DNA of 54,687 nt from NCBI GenBank assembly GCA_946540735.1, contig CAMNIN010000019.1, positions 1 through 54,687 on the forward strand, in the 5' to 3' direction. Made by a program: the position numbers and the translations under genes. Shown here piece by piece: positions 18,022 to 27,202 of the stretch. This stretch comes from an uncultured Prevotellaceae bacterium. Its GTDB lineage: Bacteria; Bacteroidota; Bacteroidia; Bacteroidales; Bacteroidaceae. Position 1 is the first letter of the stretch. Each line of letters starts with the position of its first letter. Under the pieces are notes generated by a model that was not told the DNA's origin, searched no databases, and saw only the letters and a list, made by a program, of their open reading frames with translations.

Positions 18022-18786
18022 ATGGCAACCAACAAGAGACCTATTTTCATCGCCGGACCCTGCGTCATCGAATCCGAGCAACTGCTCCGGGAAGTGGCCG
18101 AGGTAATCAGCGACATCAACACCCGTCTGGGGGTGGACATCATCTTCAAGTCGTCGTATGACAAGGCAAACCGCACCTCGGTGTCATCCTTCCGCGGTCC
18201 GGGACTGGAAAAAGGACTGCAGATGCTCGCCGACATCAAGTCGGCGTACGGACTGCGCATCCTCACCGACATCCATGAGACCTGGCAGGCGAAACCCGCC
18301 GGCGAGGTGGCCGACGTGCTCCAGATCCCCGCGTTCCTGTGCCGGCAGACCGACCTGCTGGCCGCCGCCGCCCGCACCGGTCGCACGGTGAATATCAAGA
18401 AAGGTCAGTTTCTGAGCGGCCGCGACATGCGCTATCCCGTGGAAAAGGCCCTCGACGCCGGTGCCAGCGAAGTGTGGCTCACCGAGCGCGGCAACACATT
18501 CGGCTACAACAACCTGGTGGTGGACTTCCGCAACATCAGCGACATGCTCGACATCGTGCCACATGTGATCATGGACTGCACGCACTGCGTGCAGCGCCCC
18601 GGCGCAGGCGGCGGGAAGACCAGCGGCGACCGCCGTTTCGCCCCCATGATGGCCCTGGCGGCCAAGGCATTCGGAGCCACGGGATATTTCTTCGAGGTGC
18701 ATCCCGACCCCGACCACGCACTGAGCGACGGTCCGAACATGCTGCACCTCGACCAACTCGGCAGAGTCATCGAATCCCTGCTCTAA
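18022..18786 (+). CDS. kdsA: 3-deoxy-8-phosphooctulonate synthase (Kdo8P synthase)
   Basis: This 254-residue enzyme condenses phosphoenolpyruvate with arabinose-5-phosphate to give Kdo-8-phosphate, a lipid A core precursor, in the cytoplasm. Family motifs are clear: IAGPCVIES at residues 9-17, FKSSYDKANRTS, the PEP-binding loop IPAFLCRQTDL, NIKKGQF, and FFEVHPDPD near the C terminus. Length is close to the family norm. It is followed after 13 bp by the isomerase that makes its arabinose-5-phosphate substrate, so the operon order makes biochemical sense. It is driven by the duplicated promoter at 17880-17997. Confidence 0.97.
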   Translation: MATNKRPIFIAGPCVIESEQLLREVAEVISDINTRLGVDIIFKSSYDKANRTSVSSFRGPGLEKGLQMLADIKSAYGLRILTDIHETWQAKPAGEVADVLQIPAFLCRQTDLLAAAARTGRTVNIKKGQFLSGRDMRYPVEKALDAGASEVWLTERGNTFGYNNLVVDFRNISDMLDIVPHVIMDCTHCVQRPGAGGGKTSGDRRFAPMMALAAKAFGATGYFFEVHPDPDHALSDGPNMLHLDQLGRVIESLL

Positions 18787-18799
18787 CCCAACCCGCAAC

Positions 18800-19777
18800 A
18801 TGGACAGCAACACCACACAAGAACGGCTCAGCAAAGCCCGGAAATATGCGGCGCAGTGCCTCAGAGACGAAGCACAAGCCCTCAACGACCTGATCGGACA
18901 ACTGGATGAGGATTTCGACCGTGCCGTGGAGATGATCTTCCACTGCAAAGGCAAAGTCATCGTCACCGGCGTGGGGAAAAGCGGTAACGTGGGAGCGAAG
19001 ATCGCCGCCACCTTCTCCAGCACCGGCACTCCCGCTTTCTACATCAATCCCCTCGACGTGTATCATGGCGACCTTGGCGTGATGACCTCCGACGACATCG
19101 TACTGGCACTGAGCAACTCCGGCCAGACCGATGAACTGCTGCGCTTCATCCCCATCGTGCTCCACATGGGCATCCCCATCATCTCGATGACCAGCAACCC
19201 CGAATCCCTGCTGGCCAAATACTCCAACGCCCACATCCTCGTGAGAGTGGCCAAGGAAGCCTGTCCGCTCAACCTTGCGCCCACCAGCAGCACAACGGCG
19301 GCGCTGGCGATGGGCGACGCGCTGGCAGTGGCCCTGATGGAGGTCAGGAATTTCAAACCGAAGGACTTCGCCCAGTTCCATCCCGGCGGCGAACTGGGCA
19401 AGCGGCTGCTCACCACGGCCGGCGATGTGATGAAGACCGACGACCTGCCCATCATTCCCGCAGACATGCATCTGGGCGAGGCCATCATCCATGTGAGCAA
19501 GGGAAAACTTGGACTGGGCGTGTCGTTACATGACGGGAAGATAGAGGGTCTGATCACCGACGGCGATATCCGCCGCGCCATGGAGCGGTGGCAGTCGGAA
19601 TTCTTCGACAAGACCGTGCGTGACATCATGACCACCAATCCCAAATGCGTGAGTGCCCAGACCAAGGTGACAGAGATCCAGCGCATCATGAACAAGCACA
19701 AAGTACACACCGTGCTGGTGGTGGACCAGGAACGCCACCTGCTGGGAATCGTCGACCACTACAGATGTATGCTGTAG
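18800..19777 (+). CDS. kdsD: Arabinose-5-phosphate isomerase
   Basis: The 325-residue protein has an N-terminal SIS domain (about residues 40-170) with VTGVGKSGNVGAKIAATFSS and SNSGQTDELL, and two C-terminal CBS domains (about 205-325) with IIHVSKGKLGLG and GLITDGDIRRAM. This is the KpsF/KdsD/GutQ architecture. It converts ribulose-5-phosphate to arabinose-5-phosphate for Kdo synthesis. The kdsD assignment rather than kpsF or gutQ rests on the neighbouring kdsA. The phospholipase D gene follows after 27 bp and may be in the same operon. Confidence 0.95.
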   Translation: MDSNTTQERLSKARKYAAQCLRDEAQALNDLIGQLDEDFDRAVEMIFHCKGKVIVTGVGKSGNVGAKIAATFSSTGTPAFYINPLDVYHGDLGVMTSDDIVLALSNSGQTDELLRFIPIVLHMGIPIISMTSNPESLLAKYSNAHILVRVAKEACPLNLAPTSSTTAALAMGDALAVALMEVRNFKPKDFAQFHPGGELGKRLLTTAGDVMKTDDLPIIPADMHLGEAIIHVSKGKLGLGVSLHDGKIEGLITDGDIRRAMERWQSEFFDKTVRDIMTTNPKCVSAQTKVTEIQRIMNKHKVHTVLVVDQERHLLGIVDHYRCML

Positions 19778-19804
19778 GCCAAGGAAAAGAGACAAGCACA
19801 AAGA

Positions 19805-21082
19805 ATGAGAAAACGAAGACTTCTTATCATCGCCCTCCTGCTGGCCATTCTCGCCGGCAGGACAAAGGCCGAGAGCAGCGACAGCCTGATCTATCAGCAA
19901 ATGCGCGAGCTGGGCGTGACCTTCTCGAATGACAACAGCGTGACGCTTCTGATGAGCGGACAAGAGAAATTCGACGACATGTTCGCCGCCATCCGTCAAG
20001 CCAGAAGCAGCGTGCACCTCGAATACTTCAATTTCCGCAACGACTCCATCGCCCGCCACCTCTTCGACCTTCTGGCAGAGAAAGCCGCACAAGGCGTGGA
20101 GGTGAGAGCCCTCTTCGACGGATTCGGCAATGACTCCAACAACCGTCCGCTCAAGAAGCAGCACCTGAAGGCGATCCGTGCCCGGGGCGTGCAGATCTAT
20201 GAGTTCGACCCTGTCCGATTCCCCTGGATCAACCATGTCTGGACCCGCGACCACCGCAAGATCGTCATTATCGATGGCAAGATCGCCTACACGGGAGGCA
20301 TGAACGTGGCCGACTACTACATCAACGGTACGGAGGTGGTGGGTGAATGGCGTGACATGCACTGCCGCATCGAGGGCGAAGAGGTGAACGAGCTGCAACG
20401 CATCTTCATGAAGATCTGGAAGAAAGTGAGCGGCGAGGACCTCAGGAGCGAGGCCAAGTACTTCCGTCTCACAAGCCACGGGGCAGACTATTTCCATGGG
20501 CTGAAGCCCGACACCACCCCCACCGCCGGACACCAGCTGGTGGGCATCATCAACCGTGAGCCCCACACCAGCAACAAGATCATCCGCCAATTTTATGTGA
20601 AAGCCATCGACGATGCCCGTGACAGCATCAAGCTCATCAACCCCTACCTCACCCTCAACGCACGGCTGAAGAAAGCCCTGCGCAATGCCGTGAAGCGTGG
20701 GGTGAAGGTGGAAGTGATGGTGTCGGCCAGAAGCGATATCCCCCTGACCCCTGACTGCGTATTCTATAATGTGCACCGGCTGATGAAGCATGGCGCCGAC
20801 GTCTGGATCTACAAACCCGGTTTCCACCACACGAAAGTCATCATGGTCGACGGGAAATTCTGCACCGTGGGCAGTGCCAACCTCAACTCACGCAGTCTGC
20901 GTTTTGACTATGAGGAGAACGCCGTGATCATCGATCCCCATGTGACACGGCAGTTGGACAACATGTTTGACCATGACAAGACGAAGAGTTTCAAGCTGAC
21001 CCCTGAAACCTGGAACGGCATGCGCACGTGGTGGCAGAAAAGAGTGGGCTGGTTTGCGCACCTGCTGAGTGCCTGGCTCTGA
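19805..21082 (+). CDS. Phospholipase D family protein, cardiolipin synthase-like
   Basis: This 425-residue protein has a hydrophobic N-terminal segment (LLIIALLLAILAGRTKA), then two phospholipase D domains. The first HKD motif is HRKIVIIDG at about residues 152-160 followed by GGMNVAD; the second is HHTKVIMVDG at about 341-350 followed by GSANLNSRSL. That pair is typical of bacterial cardiolipin synthases (ClsA/ClsC type), which join two phosphatidylglycerols. It lies downstream of kdsA-kdsD, consistent with an envelope-lipid operon. Its stop is directly adjacent to the stop of the convergent LuxR-type gene. Confidence 0.85.
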   Translation: MRKRRLLIIALLLAILAGRTKAESSDSLIYQQMRELGVTFSNDNSVTLLMSGQEKFDDMFAAIRQARSSVHLEYFNFRNDSIARHLFDLLAEKAAQGVEVRALFDGFGNDSNNRPLKKQHLKAIRARGVQIYEFDPVRFPWINHVWTRDHRKIVIIDGKIAYTGGMNVADYYINGTEVVGEWRDMHCRIEGEEVNELQRIFMKIWKKVSGEDLRSEAKYFRLTSHGADYFHGLKPDTTPTAGHQLVGIINREPHTSNKIIRQFYVKAIDDARDSIKLINPYLTLNARLKKALRNAVKRGVKVEVMVSARSDIPLTPDCVFYNVHRLMKHGADVWIYKPGFHHTKVIMVDGKFCTVGSANLNSRSLRFDYEENAVIIDPHVTRQLDNMFDHDKTKSFKLTPETWNGMRTWWQKRVGWFAHLLSAWL

Positions 21083-21694
21083 TCAGATGCTGTCGATGTC
21101 GACGAAGCCGTTCATCACGGCATAGATGGTGAGTGAGGAGACACTCCTGAGACCGAGTTTCTCGACGATGTTCTTGCGATGGGTGATGACCGTCGTGAGG
21201 CTGATATTGAGCCGGTCGGCTATTTCCTTGTTGATCAGTCCTTTAGCCACCAAGCAGAGCACTTCTATCTCACGTGGAGAGAGCAGGCTGCGTTTCTTGG
21301 CCATCTGCGGCATGGCTGCCATCTGGTGCCCATGTCCGTGTCCATGCCGTTGCAACATCAGCAACGAGCGGACGAGTTGTTTCTCAGGCTCAGTGACACA
21401 GAGGCAGTGGAACTCCGGCAAGTGGGCGGCATGATCGATGGAAGTGGTGAGCACGATGGTGCGGCGCGCCCTTTCGAGGAAAAACGGTCTGTCAGTCAGC
21501 AGGATGCTGATATCGACGAAAAAATGAACATACTGGTCGAGCTGGCCCTCACGCAATTCCTCCACCGATGCGAAAGCATCAACCTCCATGACAGGCATGA
21601 CGGTCTGAAGCAATTGCCTCAGCCCCATCACCGTGAGGGAGTTGGCGCATACGATGGCCATCAAGGGCCTGACTTGTTTTGCTTCTATTTCCAA
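21083..21694 (-). CDS. LuxR-type response-regulator-like protein
   Basis: The 203-residue protein has a receiver-like N-terminal part (about residues 10-110, with FFVDISILL as the only aspartate-bearing strand I can see, so phosphorylation is doubtful), a His-rich linker QRHGHGHGHQ, and a C-terminal LuxR helix-turn-helix (about 135-200: SPREIEVLCLVAKGLINKEI, NISLTTVITHRKNI). The track start is TTG at 21694, overlapping nrdG by 10 bp; an ATG at 21661 is an alternative. Overlap with nrdG suggests co-expression. Its C terminus closely resembles that of the hemerythrin-LuxR regulator at 24626-25582, so the two are paralogues in their DNA-binding part. Confidence 0.85.
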   Translation of the reverse strand: MEIEAKQVRPLMAIVCANSLTVMGLRQLLQTVMPVMEVDAFASVEELREGQLDQYVHFFVDISILLTDRPFFLERARRTIVLTTSIDHAAHLPEFHCLCVTEPEKQLVRSLLMLQRHGHGHGHQMAAMPQMAKKRSLLSPREIEVLCLVAKGLINKEIADRLNISLTTVITHRKNIVEKLGLRSVSSLTIYAVMNGFVDIDSI

Positions 21695-22149
21695 AATACT
21701 GACGTTACATCGGTGAAGTCATCACCTGCGGCCTTTTTGTAAAGGCGCTGGTTGGTGGTGCGGTCTTTCAGGCACCCCAGGTGGGCGATGTAGGGTCCCA
21801 CCTTGATGTAGTCGAAATCCGCTTTGCACACCGCCGACGGGATACGCTGGCGCCCGCTATACCAAGCCACCTTGAGCGCGGGATGCTCGCGATGGATATA
21901 GCGTGCCAGTGTATTCACGTAGGTCGGCTCGGCATCGCCACCCATGATGGCGATGCATGTGATGTCGTTTCCGTATTGACTGACCAGCTGGTCGATGACC
22001 ATTGGCGTGAGTGGTGTACCGATGTTCTCCCAAAGGTACTTGCTGTGGCAACCCGGGCAATGGCACGGGCAATTGGATACATTGATGGCCAACGTCACTT
22101 CGTCGGGAATCTCCTGGAAGACTATTCCTGTGTTTACGTACTTCAACAT
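21685..22149 (-). CDS. nrdG: Anaerobic ribonucleotide reductase activating enzyme
   Basis: This 154-residue radical-SAM protein uses an iron-sulfur cluster and S-adenosylmethionine to create the glycyl radical on NrdD. The CxxxCxxC motif is at C27, C31 and C34 (NCPCHCPGCHSKYLW). It continues with IMGGDAEP, the GGE-like strand, and WYSGR. It starts 28 bp after the end of nrdD, and its end overlaps the LuxR-type gene, so the three form one unit. Confidence 0.95.
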   Translation of the reverse strand: MLKYVNTGIVFQEIPDEVTLAINVSNCPCHCPGCHSKYLWENIGTPLTPMVIDQLVSQYGNDITCIAIMGGDAEPTYVNTLARYIHREHPALKVAWYSGRQRIPSAVCKADFDYIKVGPYIAHLGCLKDRTTNQRLYKKAAGDDFTDVTSVFWK

Positions 22150-22176
22150 CTCGGGTTATGATGATAAGGCTATGAA

Positions 22177-24279
22177 TTATTCTGCTGTATATTGTTTCTG
22201 TCCGGCATAGAACCTGCGGTGAGCCTCCTCCTGCCGTGGCTCGGAGAAGTTGCTGACCCGCTTGAGGTATCCGATGATGCGTGTCATATAGTCGACATCC
22301 TTGGAATGGCAGTGCGGGCACTCCTTGAGGTAGCGCTTGTCGATATGTCCGCATTCGTTGCAGATGGTGTTGGGGATGTTGAACGTGAAATAGTTGCATC
22401 CCTCTTTGGCGGCCACCCGGAGCAGTTGGCGATACTGCTGTTTGGAGAGGTGTTCCTCCAAGTTCATGTGCAGGGCCGATCCACCGGTGAGGTGCTCGAT
22501 ATAGGGAGCGCCATGAAGTTTGAACTTGTCGATGATATTGAGCGAGTCGTCCTCCACGATATAGAAATAGCTGTTGTAGCAGTCGCGCGGTACGAAATAG
22601 CCATCCTCGCGGTCCCATTTGGCGTGCTTCACCCCGACATTCTCCGCGGGGATCATCTCGCAATTGAAGAGCACGTCCTTCGAGCGATACTGCTTGTTGT
22701 ATTTCTCGACGAGACCGAGCACCTCCTGCACGAAAGCCAGGTACTGCGGATTGTCGTTGATTTTCAGTCCCATGAACTCAGCAGCCTCCACCAGTCCGTT
22801 GACCCCGATGGTGAGGTACTGGCGCCCGATATTGATGTAACCGGCATCAAAGAGCGGAAGCATGCCATGCTCCTTGAGTTCCTTGAGGTTCTCGTTATAA
22901 GCCAGTTGCACTTTATGGCAGAGGTCGATGACATGAGAGAGGAACTCCCTGTAGTCGAGCTTGTTGTTCACAGCATACTGGATGCAGCGGTTGAGGTTGA
23001 TGGTCAGCACGCTCTTAGAACCGGTGGAGACGCCACCCGCACCGAGGGTGTAGCTGAAGCCATTGTCCTGGATCTCGTTGCGCAGTCGGCAGCAAGAACT
23101 GAGCGAGTCGGCGTTGTCGCTCATGTAGGTGAAGAAGGAATGTCCCTCGGCATACATCTCGGCGGTGAAGTCGCCCCACTCCTTGTCGATCACGTCGCCA
23201 TCCTTGGTGAGCAGCGCCATGGTCTCGACCGGGAAGGTGAGCACAGCCTTGGTGCGCTCCTTGTTGAACCACTTCATGAACCGTTTCTGCAGCCATGAGA
23301 GTCCATCCCAGTCGGGTTGTGAGCCATCGGGGAAATAGAAGTTGCCGAACAGGCTCTCGAAATAATACTTATCGTAGTAGGCGATGTTCCAGAACACGGC
23401 CTGGTAGTTGCGTGCGCCAGTGGGCTGGTTGATGGAATAGACGATCTGCTCGAAGCAGTCGGTGATCATCTTGTCGATCGTGCGCTGCTTGACAGAGAGG
23501 TCGACCACCCGGTCGGGATCCTTCCAGTAATCCTTGCCATACTCCAGTCCGACGAAATAGTTGAGATACATGAGGAACTCCGGTGTGGCACATGCGCCGC
23601 TGAGCATGCTCGACACCATGAACACCATGTTGACAAATCCTCCGCAGAACGACTTCAGATTAGTGGGTGCGGTGGAGTTGCCCCCGATCGACATCGTACC
23701 ACCGATGAGCCAGGGATACATGGTGATGGAAGCGCAGTAATTGGCCAATGACGTCTCGTCATTCTTATAAATAAAATGATGTGACAATTTGTCAAGGTAC
23801 TCATCAGCCAATTCCTTGCCATACATTTTCTTGATTCTATCGGTCAGGAGCCGTCGGTTGAGACGGATGAAGCTTGACTTGGGCAATTCACCGATCAGCG
23901 TGGCGATATTCTTATGCTCGACATTGGCATTGGCGTCATACTTCGACCCTGTGGCCGCATTGGCCGCATCGCAGTAGTCTGCCAAAAATTTCAACCGCTC
24001 CATGGTCTCGCGGTCCTCGGTATGCTTCTGCCGATAGAGCATGAATGACTTAGCCACCTTGAAATGGCCCTCCCTCATCAAGGCCTCCTCCACTTCGTTC
24101 TGGATGTCCTCGACGGTGATATTGTCAGTGATATTCAAATGACTGATAATCTTGGAGATAGAACCCAAATCAGCAGACTCTCCGACAGACTGGAATGCCT
24201 TGATAATGGCCGTCATGATCTTGTCGAGCGAGAAACGGTCGCGCTTGCCGTCGCGCTTCAAAATAGTATAATCCCTCAT
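22177..24279 (-). CDS. nrdD: Anaerobic ribonucleoside-triphosphate reductase
   Basis: This 700-residue class III reductase makes dNTPs without oxygen. An N-terminal ATP-cone regulatory domain (about residues 1-90, KRDGKRDRFSLDKI) precedes the glycyl-radical barrel. A zinc site CNECG...CPHCH (about 645-663) is followed by the glycine loop RIIGYLKRVSNFSE. These are the family's marks. The glycyl radical is destroyed by oxygen, so expression should be tied to anoxia; two LuxR-type regulators, one with a hemerythrin domain, flank nrdDG. The promoter candidate is TATCTTTG at 24405-24412. Confidence 0.96.
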   Translation of the reverse strand: MRDYTILKRDGKRDRFSLDKIMTAIIKAFQSVGESADLGSISKIISHLNITDNITVEDIQNEVEEALMREGHFKVAKSFMLYRQKHTEDRETMERLKFLADYCDAANAATGSKYDANANVEHKNIATLIGELPKSSFIRLNRRLLTDRIKKMYGKELADEYLDKLSHHFIYKNDETSLANYCASITMYPWLIGGTMSIGGNSTAPTNLKSFCGGFVNMVFMVSSMLSGACATPEFLMYLNYFVGLEYGKDYWKDPDRVVDLSVKQRTIDKMITDCFEQIVYSINQPTGARNYQAVFWNIAYYDKYYFESLFGNFYFPDGSQPDWDGLSWLQKRFMKWFNKERTKAVLTFPVETMALLTKDGDVIDKEWGDFTAEMYAEGHSFFTYMSDNADSLSSCCRLRNEIQDNGFSYTLGAGGVSTGSKSVLTINLNRCIQYAVNNKLDYREFLSHVIDLCHKVQLAYNENLKELKEHGMLPLFDAGYINIGRQYLTIGVNGLVEAAEFMGLKINDNPQYLAFVQEVLGLVEKYNKQYRSKDVLFNCEMIPAENVGVKHAKWDREDGYFVPRDCYNSYFYIVEDDSLNIIDKFKLHGAPYIEHLTGGSALHMNLEEHLSKQQYRQLLRVAAKEGCNYFTFNIPNTICNECGHIDKRYLKECPHCHSKDVDYMTRIIGYLKRVSNFSEPRQEEAHRRFYAGQKQYTAE

Positions 24280-24404
24280 TGCTTTTAGTTATACGTTTTG
24301 GAAAACATTTCCATTCTAAATTCCAAAAAAGTTTCCCGTTTTGGTCAACTTTTGAAAAATTCCAGGTAAGTAAATTGCAAAAAATTGAAATTCGAAATCG
24401 ACTA

Positions 24405-24412
24405 CAAAGATA
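24405..24412 (-). promoter_or_regulatory. -7 element of nrdDG promoter
   Basis: TATCTTTG on the minus strand lies 126 bp before the nrdD start, which leaves a long A/T-rich leader. The 346-bp gap 24280-24625 holds this element and a terminator hairpin; I see no gene in it. No clear -33 TTTG was found. Confidence 0.5.
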
Positions 24413-24553
24413 GTATTTTTATCAGTTACCTGTGCAGAATTGTAATCCAAAATTTCCGGTTTTAAGGTATTTTAATGATTATTTTATTACAAAACATAAA
24501 GCAGAAATTCAGTTTTCCGGAGGTTTTTATTGGTTATGAGTTATTTACGTGAA

Positions 24554-24597
24554 AAAAATGCACACCTGGCGCAGAGTGTGTCTTGGTGTGCATTTTT
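24554..24597 (-). terminator. Terminator after hemerythrin-LuxR gene
   Basis: Arms AAAAATGCACACC and GGTGTGCATTTTT (13 bp, perfect) with an 18-base loop. On the minus strand the stem is followed by more T residues, so it ends the hemerythrin-LuxR transcript 29 bp after its stop; it is symmetrical enough to act on both strands. Confidence 0.8.
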
Positions 24598-24625
24598 CGG
24601 AGGATAGTCATAGTCGGGTGTTACT

Positions 24626-25582
24626 TCAGAGTTTTACGGTTGAGATATCGACGAGCCGATTGACGATGGCATAGATGGTGAGGCCAGCCGGGCTGTGGAT
24701 CTGCAATTTTTTGGCGATGTTTCTGCGGTGTGTGATGACCGTGTTGACGGAAATGCAGAGATAGTCGGCGATTTCCTTGTTGGTCATGCCCTGCACCAGG
24801 CTGATGACGACGTCCTTCTCGCGCTCGCTGAGCGCCTCGGCGTTCTCTCCGCCCTGGTTGATCATGCTGGAGATCTTGGCCGACACGTCGTTTTGCTTGG
24901 ACTTTTTCTCCAGCCACCTGATGGCAGGGATGAAGATGGACTCCTCGACATCGGCGTGGTAGGAGAGCCATTCCTCATTATTATATATATCATAGAGGCA
25001 AGCCGAGAGTTGGTTGTTGTGCAGTCCGTCGCTGGGCAGATACTTGATGATGATGCTCTTGAGTTCGCGCAGCAGCACGTCGGTCTGTCCGTGGTGCTTG
25101 GAGTAAGTCTCGATATCATAGTTGCCAGTGGGTTCGTTATGCAGCAACGCCTCGACGTAGGGGAAGACGGTCTTCTCCTCGTACTTCATGTGCGACCTCA
25201 CCGAGCGAGCATAGTCATCATAGAGTTTGAGGATGAGCCTCGCCAAGTTGTCTTTCTCGTCGAGCGCCTCCACCAGTTCCTTTCGGATGAAAGGCAGTTG
25301 GAACCCCAGGAAATACTCATGGCTGGCCTTGAGGTAATGCATGAGCGTGGGAATCGACAATTTCGAGAGGTCGTCGAAATCCCTATACCCATTGATGGTG
25401 AAATTGACCACGGCCAAGTAGGTGTAGGTATCCACGCCCTGCTCCTCGCACACCTCACGCACGCTTTTGTCGCCGAACCCGAGATTGATGCCAAAGCTAC
25501 CAAGGCTTTGCAGAAGATTGTAATTGTCGCGTATGAGAGAGATCATGCTGTCGTCGGCCTCATACATTTTTTGATTTTTCAT
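24626..25582 (-). CDS. Hemerythrin-domain LuxR-type regulator
   Basis: From the ATG at 25582 the protein has 318 residues. An N-terminal part (about 1-70) with SFGINLGFGDKSVREVCEEQ resembles the ScdA/RIC iron-sulfur repair N-terminal domain. A hemerythrin-like four-helix domain follows (about 80-225) with candidate di-iron ligands in HYLKASHEY, HMKYEEKTVFP, KHHGQTD and YHADVEESIF. The C-terminal 70 residues are a LuxR helix-turn-helix (SEREKDVVISLVQGMTNKEI, CISVNTVITHRRNI). RIC/YtfE proteins respond to nitric oxide and oxidative damage; hemerythrins bind oxygen. A direct O2, NO or iron sensor is inferred. An in-frame TTG start at 25636 exists but is less likely. It is divergent from the porin-imelysin operon. 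Confidence 0.88.
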   Translation of the reverse strand: MKNQKMYEADDSMISLIRDNYNLLQSLGSFGINLGFGDKSVREVCEEQGVDTYTYLAVVNFTINGYRDFDDLSKLSIPTLMHYLKASHEYFLGFQLPFIRKELVEALDEKDNLARLILKLYDDYARSVRSHMKYEEKTVFPYVEALLHNEPTGNYDIETYSKHHGQTDVLLRELKSIIIKYLPSDGLHNNQLSACLYDIYNNEEWLSYHADVEESIFIPAIRWLEKKSKQNDVSAKISSMINQGGENAEALSEREKDVVISLVQGMTNKEIADYLCISVNTVITHRRNIAKKLQIHSPAGLTIYAIVNRLVDISTVKL

Positions 25583-25759
25583 CTGATGCAAGATTATTGA
25601 ACATGCAAAGAAACAAAAAAAATCACGTTCTTGCAATAATCATAATTAGGTATTTTATTTTCGATTCTCCCGGAGAGGCATCCCCTCGCCTATGCATTCT
25701 CGTCCATGAGACGGCATATTTACCGAATATTGGGTATTGTGAGGAATTTTCAAACCCCG

Positions 25760-25767
25760 TAAATTTG
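25760..25767 (+). promoter_or_regulatory. -7 element of porin-imelysin operon promoter
   Basis: TAAATTTG lies 55 bp before the porin ATG. The 240-bp divergent region 25583-25822 also contains AATA...TATT half sites near 25727-25739 (GAATATTGGGTATT) that could bind a regulator; on the minus strand the only -7-like match is the weak TTTCTTTG at 25606-25613. Confidence 0.5.
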
Positions 25768-25822
25768 CAAGCGATTTGAAGACAGTCTGCCACGGCGAGG
25801 CTGTCAAGAACAAGAAACGACA

Positions 25823-27166
25823 ATGTTTAAGGTAAAAAAGATGATTAAGATCAAGAGTTTACTAATGGCAACCCTGCTCCTGCCCAGTTGCCCCATCCAC
25901 TCCCAGGTAAGTGCCGTGGACAGCGTGATGGAACACGCCAGCGGCAACCGGTTGAGTGTGGGCGGCTACGGCGAGGTAGCCTTGTCGCGTAATTTCTACA
26001 GCGACAACATCTACCGCTATTCGAAAGCCTCCCAATACAAGAACGACCCGAGCCACGGGCGTTTCGACATACCCCACGCCGTGGTCTACCTCGGTTACGA
26101 CTTCGGCAAAGGCTGGACGATGGGCACCGAGATCGAGTTTGAGCACACCGGCACGGGCAGCGCCGTGGAACAAGAGTTTGAGGAAGCCGGGGAATGGGAA
26201 CAGGAAGTGGAGAAAGGCGGCGAGGTGGAACTGGAGCAGTTCTGGCTCCAGAAGAGTTTCTCCAGGCAGTTCAACGTGCGTGTGGGTCACATCGTCGTTC
26301 CTGTGGGTCTCAACAACTCCCGTCACGAGCCCCTCAACTTCTTTACCGTCTACCGTCCTGAAGGCGAGCACACCATTCTTCCCTCCACCTGGCACGACAC
26401 CGGCATCAGCCTGTGGGGCCGTGTGGGCGACTTCAGGTACGAGGTAGAGCTGGTGGCCGGGCTCGACGCCTTCAAGTTCAGCCGTGACAACTGGGTGAAA
26501 AGCGGAGCCGGTTCAGCCTTTGAATACAAGGTGGCCAACAAATACGGTTTCGCCGCCCGTCTGGACAACCACACGATACCCGGTCTGCGCATCGGACTGA
26601 GCGGTTACTACGGAAGGTCCATGCACAACACCTATCCCCACGACATGGAAGGCAAGAACGTGAACGGCGAGAAGAAAGCCTATGACAATGTGAAAGGCAA
26701 TGTGGCCATCGGTTCGATAGACTTCACGTTCAAGCGTTTCAACTGGATCGTACGCGGTCAGGCCGACTACGGCTATGTGGGAGATGCCGCCACCATCAAC
26801 AACATCAAGCGCACCCGTGCGAAAGTCAGCAACTCCCCCTACAGCAGCATGCCCGTGGGCAAGAACGCCGTCGCCATCGGAGTGGAAGCCGGCTATGACA
26901 TCTTCTCGCAGTTTGCCAAGCTACGAGAGAAGGAGCAGAAGCTCTACCTCTTCGGTCGCTACGACTACTACGACTCCTATATCCCTTCGAAAGAGCAGCA
27001 GGCATACGACTTCACCCGGAAAAACGTCGTGGCCTTCGGTGTGAACTACTACCCCATCCCCCAGATCGCAGTGAAAGCGGAGTATTCCCACCGCATGCTC
27101 AAGTCGCAGTATAACAACGAGCCTTCGATCAATATCGGCATCGCCTATGAAGGTTTCTTCCTATAA
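25823..27166 (+). CDS. Outer-membrane porin-like beta-barrel protein
   Basis: The 447-residue protein has a signal peptide (SLLMATLLLPSCPIHSQ) and a long series of alternating aromatic/polar strands ending in SINIGIAYEGFFL, a typical barrel terminus with a final aromatic pair. Motifs such as RLSVGGYGEVALSR, VVYLGYDFGKGWTMGTEIEFEH and NVRVGHIVVPVGLNN recall phosphate/anion-type porins of the OprO/OprP fold. As first gene of the operon with imelysin and a di-heme lipoprotein, it could admit an iron complex or electron-transfer substrate to the periplasm; that role is inferred. A second in-frame ATG is at 25841. Confidence 0.8.
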   Translation: MFKVKKMIKIKSLLMATLLLPSCPIHSQVSAVDSVMEHASGNRLSVGGYGEVALSRNFYSDNIYRYSKASQYKNDPSHGRFDIPHAVVYLGYDFGKGWTMGTEIEFEHTGTGSAVEQEFEEAGEWEQEVEKGGEVELEQFWLQKSFSRQFNVRVGHIVVPVGLNNSRHEPLNFFTVYRPEGEHTILPSTWHDTGISLWGRVGDFRYEVELVAGLDAFKFSRDNWVKSGAGSAFEYKVANKYGFAARLDNHTIPGLRIGLSGYYGRSMHNTYPHDMEGKNVNGEKKAYDNVKGNVAIGSIDFTFKRFNWIVRGQADYGYVGDAATINNIKRTRAKVSNSPYSSMPVGKNAVAIGVEAGYDIFSQFAKLREKEQKLYLFGRYDYYDSYIPSKEQQAYDFTRKNVVAFGVNYYPIPQIAVKAEYSHRMLKSQYNNEPSINIGIAYEGFFL

Positions 27167-27202
27167 GCCAACAACAACATCCAATAATCATCAAGAAAAA
27201 AA

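Noticed and set aside
19526..20830. 434-codon minus-strand ORF opposite kdsD and the phospholipase D gene
   Set aside because: Both plus-strand genes have clear catalytic motifs, so this is a shadow.
21077..21088. TGATCA at back-to-back stop codons as a regulatory site
   Set aside because: The palindrome is explained by the two convergent stop codons.
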